Below are positions 62,937-64,000 of a DNA stretch of 64,000 nucleotides, piece by piece. Under the pieces are notes generated by a model that saw only the letters and a program-made list of their open reading frames with translations, was not told the origin of the DNA and did not search any database. The translations under genes were made by a program, and so were the position numbers. Positions within the stretch are counted from its first letter, which is position 1. Each line of letters begins with the position of its first letter. The stretch is taken from the NCBI GenBank assembly GCA_963678255.2, contig CAXXTW010000002.1, positions 1,426,001-1,490,000 of the forward strand, given 5' to 3'. This stretch comes from G963678255 sp963678255. Lineage in GTDB: Bacteria > Cloacimonadota > Cloacimonadia > Cloacimonadales > WRIO01.

Positions 62937-63341
62937 TTATTCTGCATAATCTCTAATTGCTTGAATAATGCTTTCTGTATTCCATCGTACATTTTTTTTT
63001 GAATATTTTTGAACTGTCGACGAAATTCTTTCTTGTCCCCAAGGAATAACACCTAGAATAGGTTTAGACATCTTATAAGCAGTACTAAGTTCCCAATCAA
63101 TCCAATCACTATAGCTTGCATATACACCTGCAATTGCTAATACTATATCGGATTCAATTATCCTATTTTTTAGAACCTTTTTTATATAAAGTGCATTATC
63201 AGAATTGATTGGTTCATCTTGGCTTGCTTCTTGAAAAGTAACATTAAAATAACCTCTATTAAATAATAATTCTCTTAATTTTATTAAATCTTCTGAATAT
63301 CTCCACGAATGGCTGATAAATATTTTGTGCTCTCTGGCCAT
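62937..63341 (-). CDS. TIR-like (MTH538/ThsB-type) protein
   Basis: 134 residues. KIFISHSWRYSEDLIKLRELL at the start and SDIVLAIAGVYASYSDWIDWELSTAYKMSKPILGVIPWG are the core of the MTH538 TIR-like family that includes ThsB of the Thoeris phage-defence system. The conserved glutamate is in DWELSTA. In ThsB the TIR domain makes a nucleotide signal from NAD after infection. No ThsA is visible in the window. AAGGAG precedes the ATG; the gene is 3 nt after the TPR gene, so the two are an operon. Confidence 0.9.
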   Translation of the reverse strand: MAREHKIFISHSWRYSEDLIKLRELLFNRGYFNVTFQEASQDEPINSDNALYIKKVLKNRIIESDIVLAIAGVYASYSDWIDWELSTAYKMSKPILGVIPWGQERISSTVQKYSKKNVRWNTESIIQAIRDYAE

Positions 63342-63344
63342 AAT

Positions 63345-64000
63345 CTACTCCTTAATTATTTTTTTTAAAATATTATTATTATTATAGTAAGTGTCTTTTT
63401 CCCAGTCTAATGGATTTTCATTTAAAAATAAATCTTCGTATTCTTTGTATGATTTTAAATCACCTATTGCAAAATAGCAATGTGATAATGTTGCTACAAT
63501 CCATTTCTTATCCACTCTCGTATCGAAATTTTCAGAATTAACAACATCAGATAATGTTCTAATAATTTCATTTCTAACATTTTTTGCTAAAACCTTGGCG
63601 AAAATCATTTCTTCTTCATTTTTTTCTATACTTTCTTTTAAGCTTAGACATAAAGCATAATTCTCTCCAGTATAATAATCATTCCTAATGTTATAACATT
63701 TCCCATAATATTTAATAGCTCTTTCTAAATACTCATTATCTCTATTTAGATGCCATAGCTGTTTATAAATTGCACCTGAAATTCCAAGTGTTTCGGGATC
63801 ATTTGTATTGCCATCAGGATCTAATTCTCCAATAATTTTCAAAGCATCAATAAGAGCTAAATTTTCAGTTGGTTTTTTTGATTTATAAACACATAATGCT
63901 TTTTGCTGAATAAAATATGGTTCATTTGAGACTTGAGTATTTGCTTTTTCCCAATATTTTGAAGCAGTAACAAAATCATTTATTATCATTGCTTCTTTTG
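63345..64000 (-). CDS. TPR-repeat protein, partial at window edge
   Basis: At least 214 residues with TPR-like helical repeats (ASKYWEKANTQVSNEPYFIQQKALCVYKS, YLERAIKYYGKCYNIRNDYYTGENYALCLSL), recalling the DUF4071/TRAFs-binding-type TPR proteins that accompany TIR and nucleotide-signalling proteins. The frame remains open to the last base, and no ribosome-binding site precedes the first internal ATG at 63989, so the gene most likely continues beyond the window. Directly upstream of and coupled to the TIR gene; may sense the trigger or regulate the TIR enzyme. Confidence 0.75.
   Translation of the reverse strand, partial: KEAMIINDFVTASKYWEKANTQVSNEPYFIQQKALCVYKSKKPTENLALIDALKIIGELDPDGNTNDPETLGISGAIYKQLWHLNRDNEYLERAIKYYGKCYNIRNDYYTGENYALCLSLKESIEKNEEEMIFAKVLAKNVRNEIIRTLSDVVNSENFDTRVDKKWIVATLSHCYFAIGDLKSYKEYEDLFLNENPLDWEKDTYYNNNNILKKIIKE

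Overview
This 64-kb window is AT-rich bacterial chromosome from a Gram-negative (double-membrane) organism. It encodes an outer-membrane beta-barrel, a TonB-dependent receptor paired with a DUF4249 lipoprotein, and a secreted M14 peptidase whose C-terminal NYPNPFNP sorting domain is typical of the FCB superphylum. Together with low GC and a capsule-type poly-gamma-glutamate locus, this suggests a Cloacimonadota/Delongbacteria-like lineage. That placement is an inference; no rRNA gene is present to settle it.

The left half (1-36 kb) is mostly ordinary chromosome. It holds a sensor kinase, RsmI-like and YfhO-like genes, a degenerate UvrC-like protein, purC with a frameshifted response regulator, a six-gene poly-gamma-glutamate operon (pgsB, pgsC, pgsW plus three unrecognised envelope genes), and dTDP-glucose dehydratase. 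A long co-directional block from 27.1 down to 15.5 kb runs ybjQ-like, rsmG, parA, parB, M23 peptidase, bactofilin, then atpZ, I, B, a three-hairpin c, c, F, H, A, G, D, C. Gene order (rsmG-parAB next to atp) suggests a position near the replication origin. Then follow an aminotransferase, a cluster of mosaic intergenic repeats, AraC and TetR regulators, an iron alcohol dehydrogenase and a molybdopterin protein.

The right half (36-64 kb) is accessory. It has the M14 peptidase, an 18-copy minisatellite, an ABC exporter preceded by a mini-ORF, and a cassette of a 39-aa ORF, a cysteine desulfurase and an ABC-2 transporter lying between two copies (one broken) of a DUF4249 gene. The TonB receptor/DUF4249 operon, a nitrilase-like protein, duplicated DUF3795 genes and a nucleotidyltransferase follow. 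One DUF3795 copy is split by an IS21-type element that is itself split by an IS66-type element; an IS1634-type element sits next to it. The window ends in a likely defence island: DUF5677-like protein, an unknown helical protein, a TIR-like (MTH538/ThsB) protein and a TPR protein running off the edge.

The strongest candidates for something new are: the F-type ATP synthase encoding both a normal c subunit with a two-carboxylate Na+ motif and a triplicated six-helix c subunit with one hairpin lacking its carboxylate; the response regulator whose conserved Lys-Pro end is reachable only by a -1 shift at an A AAA AAG heptamer; the poly-gamma-glutamate operon with its own predicted outer-membrane partners; and the small-ORF/cysteine desulfurase/ABC cassette.
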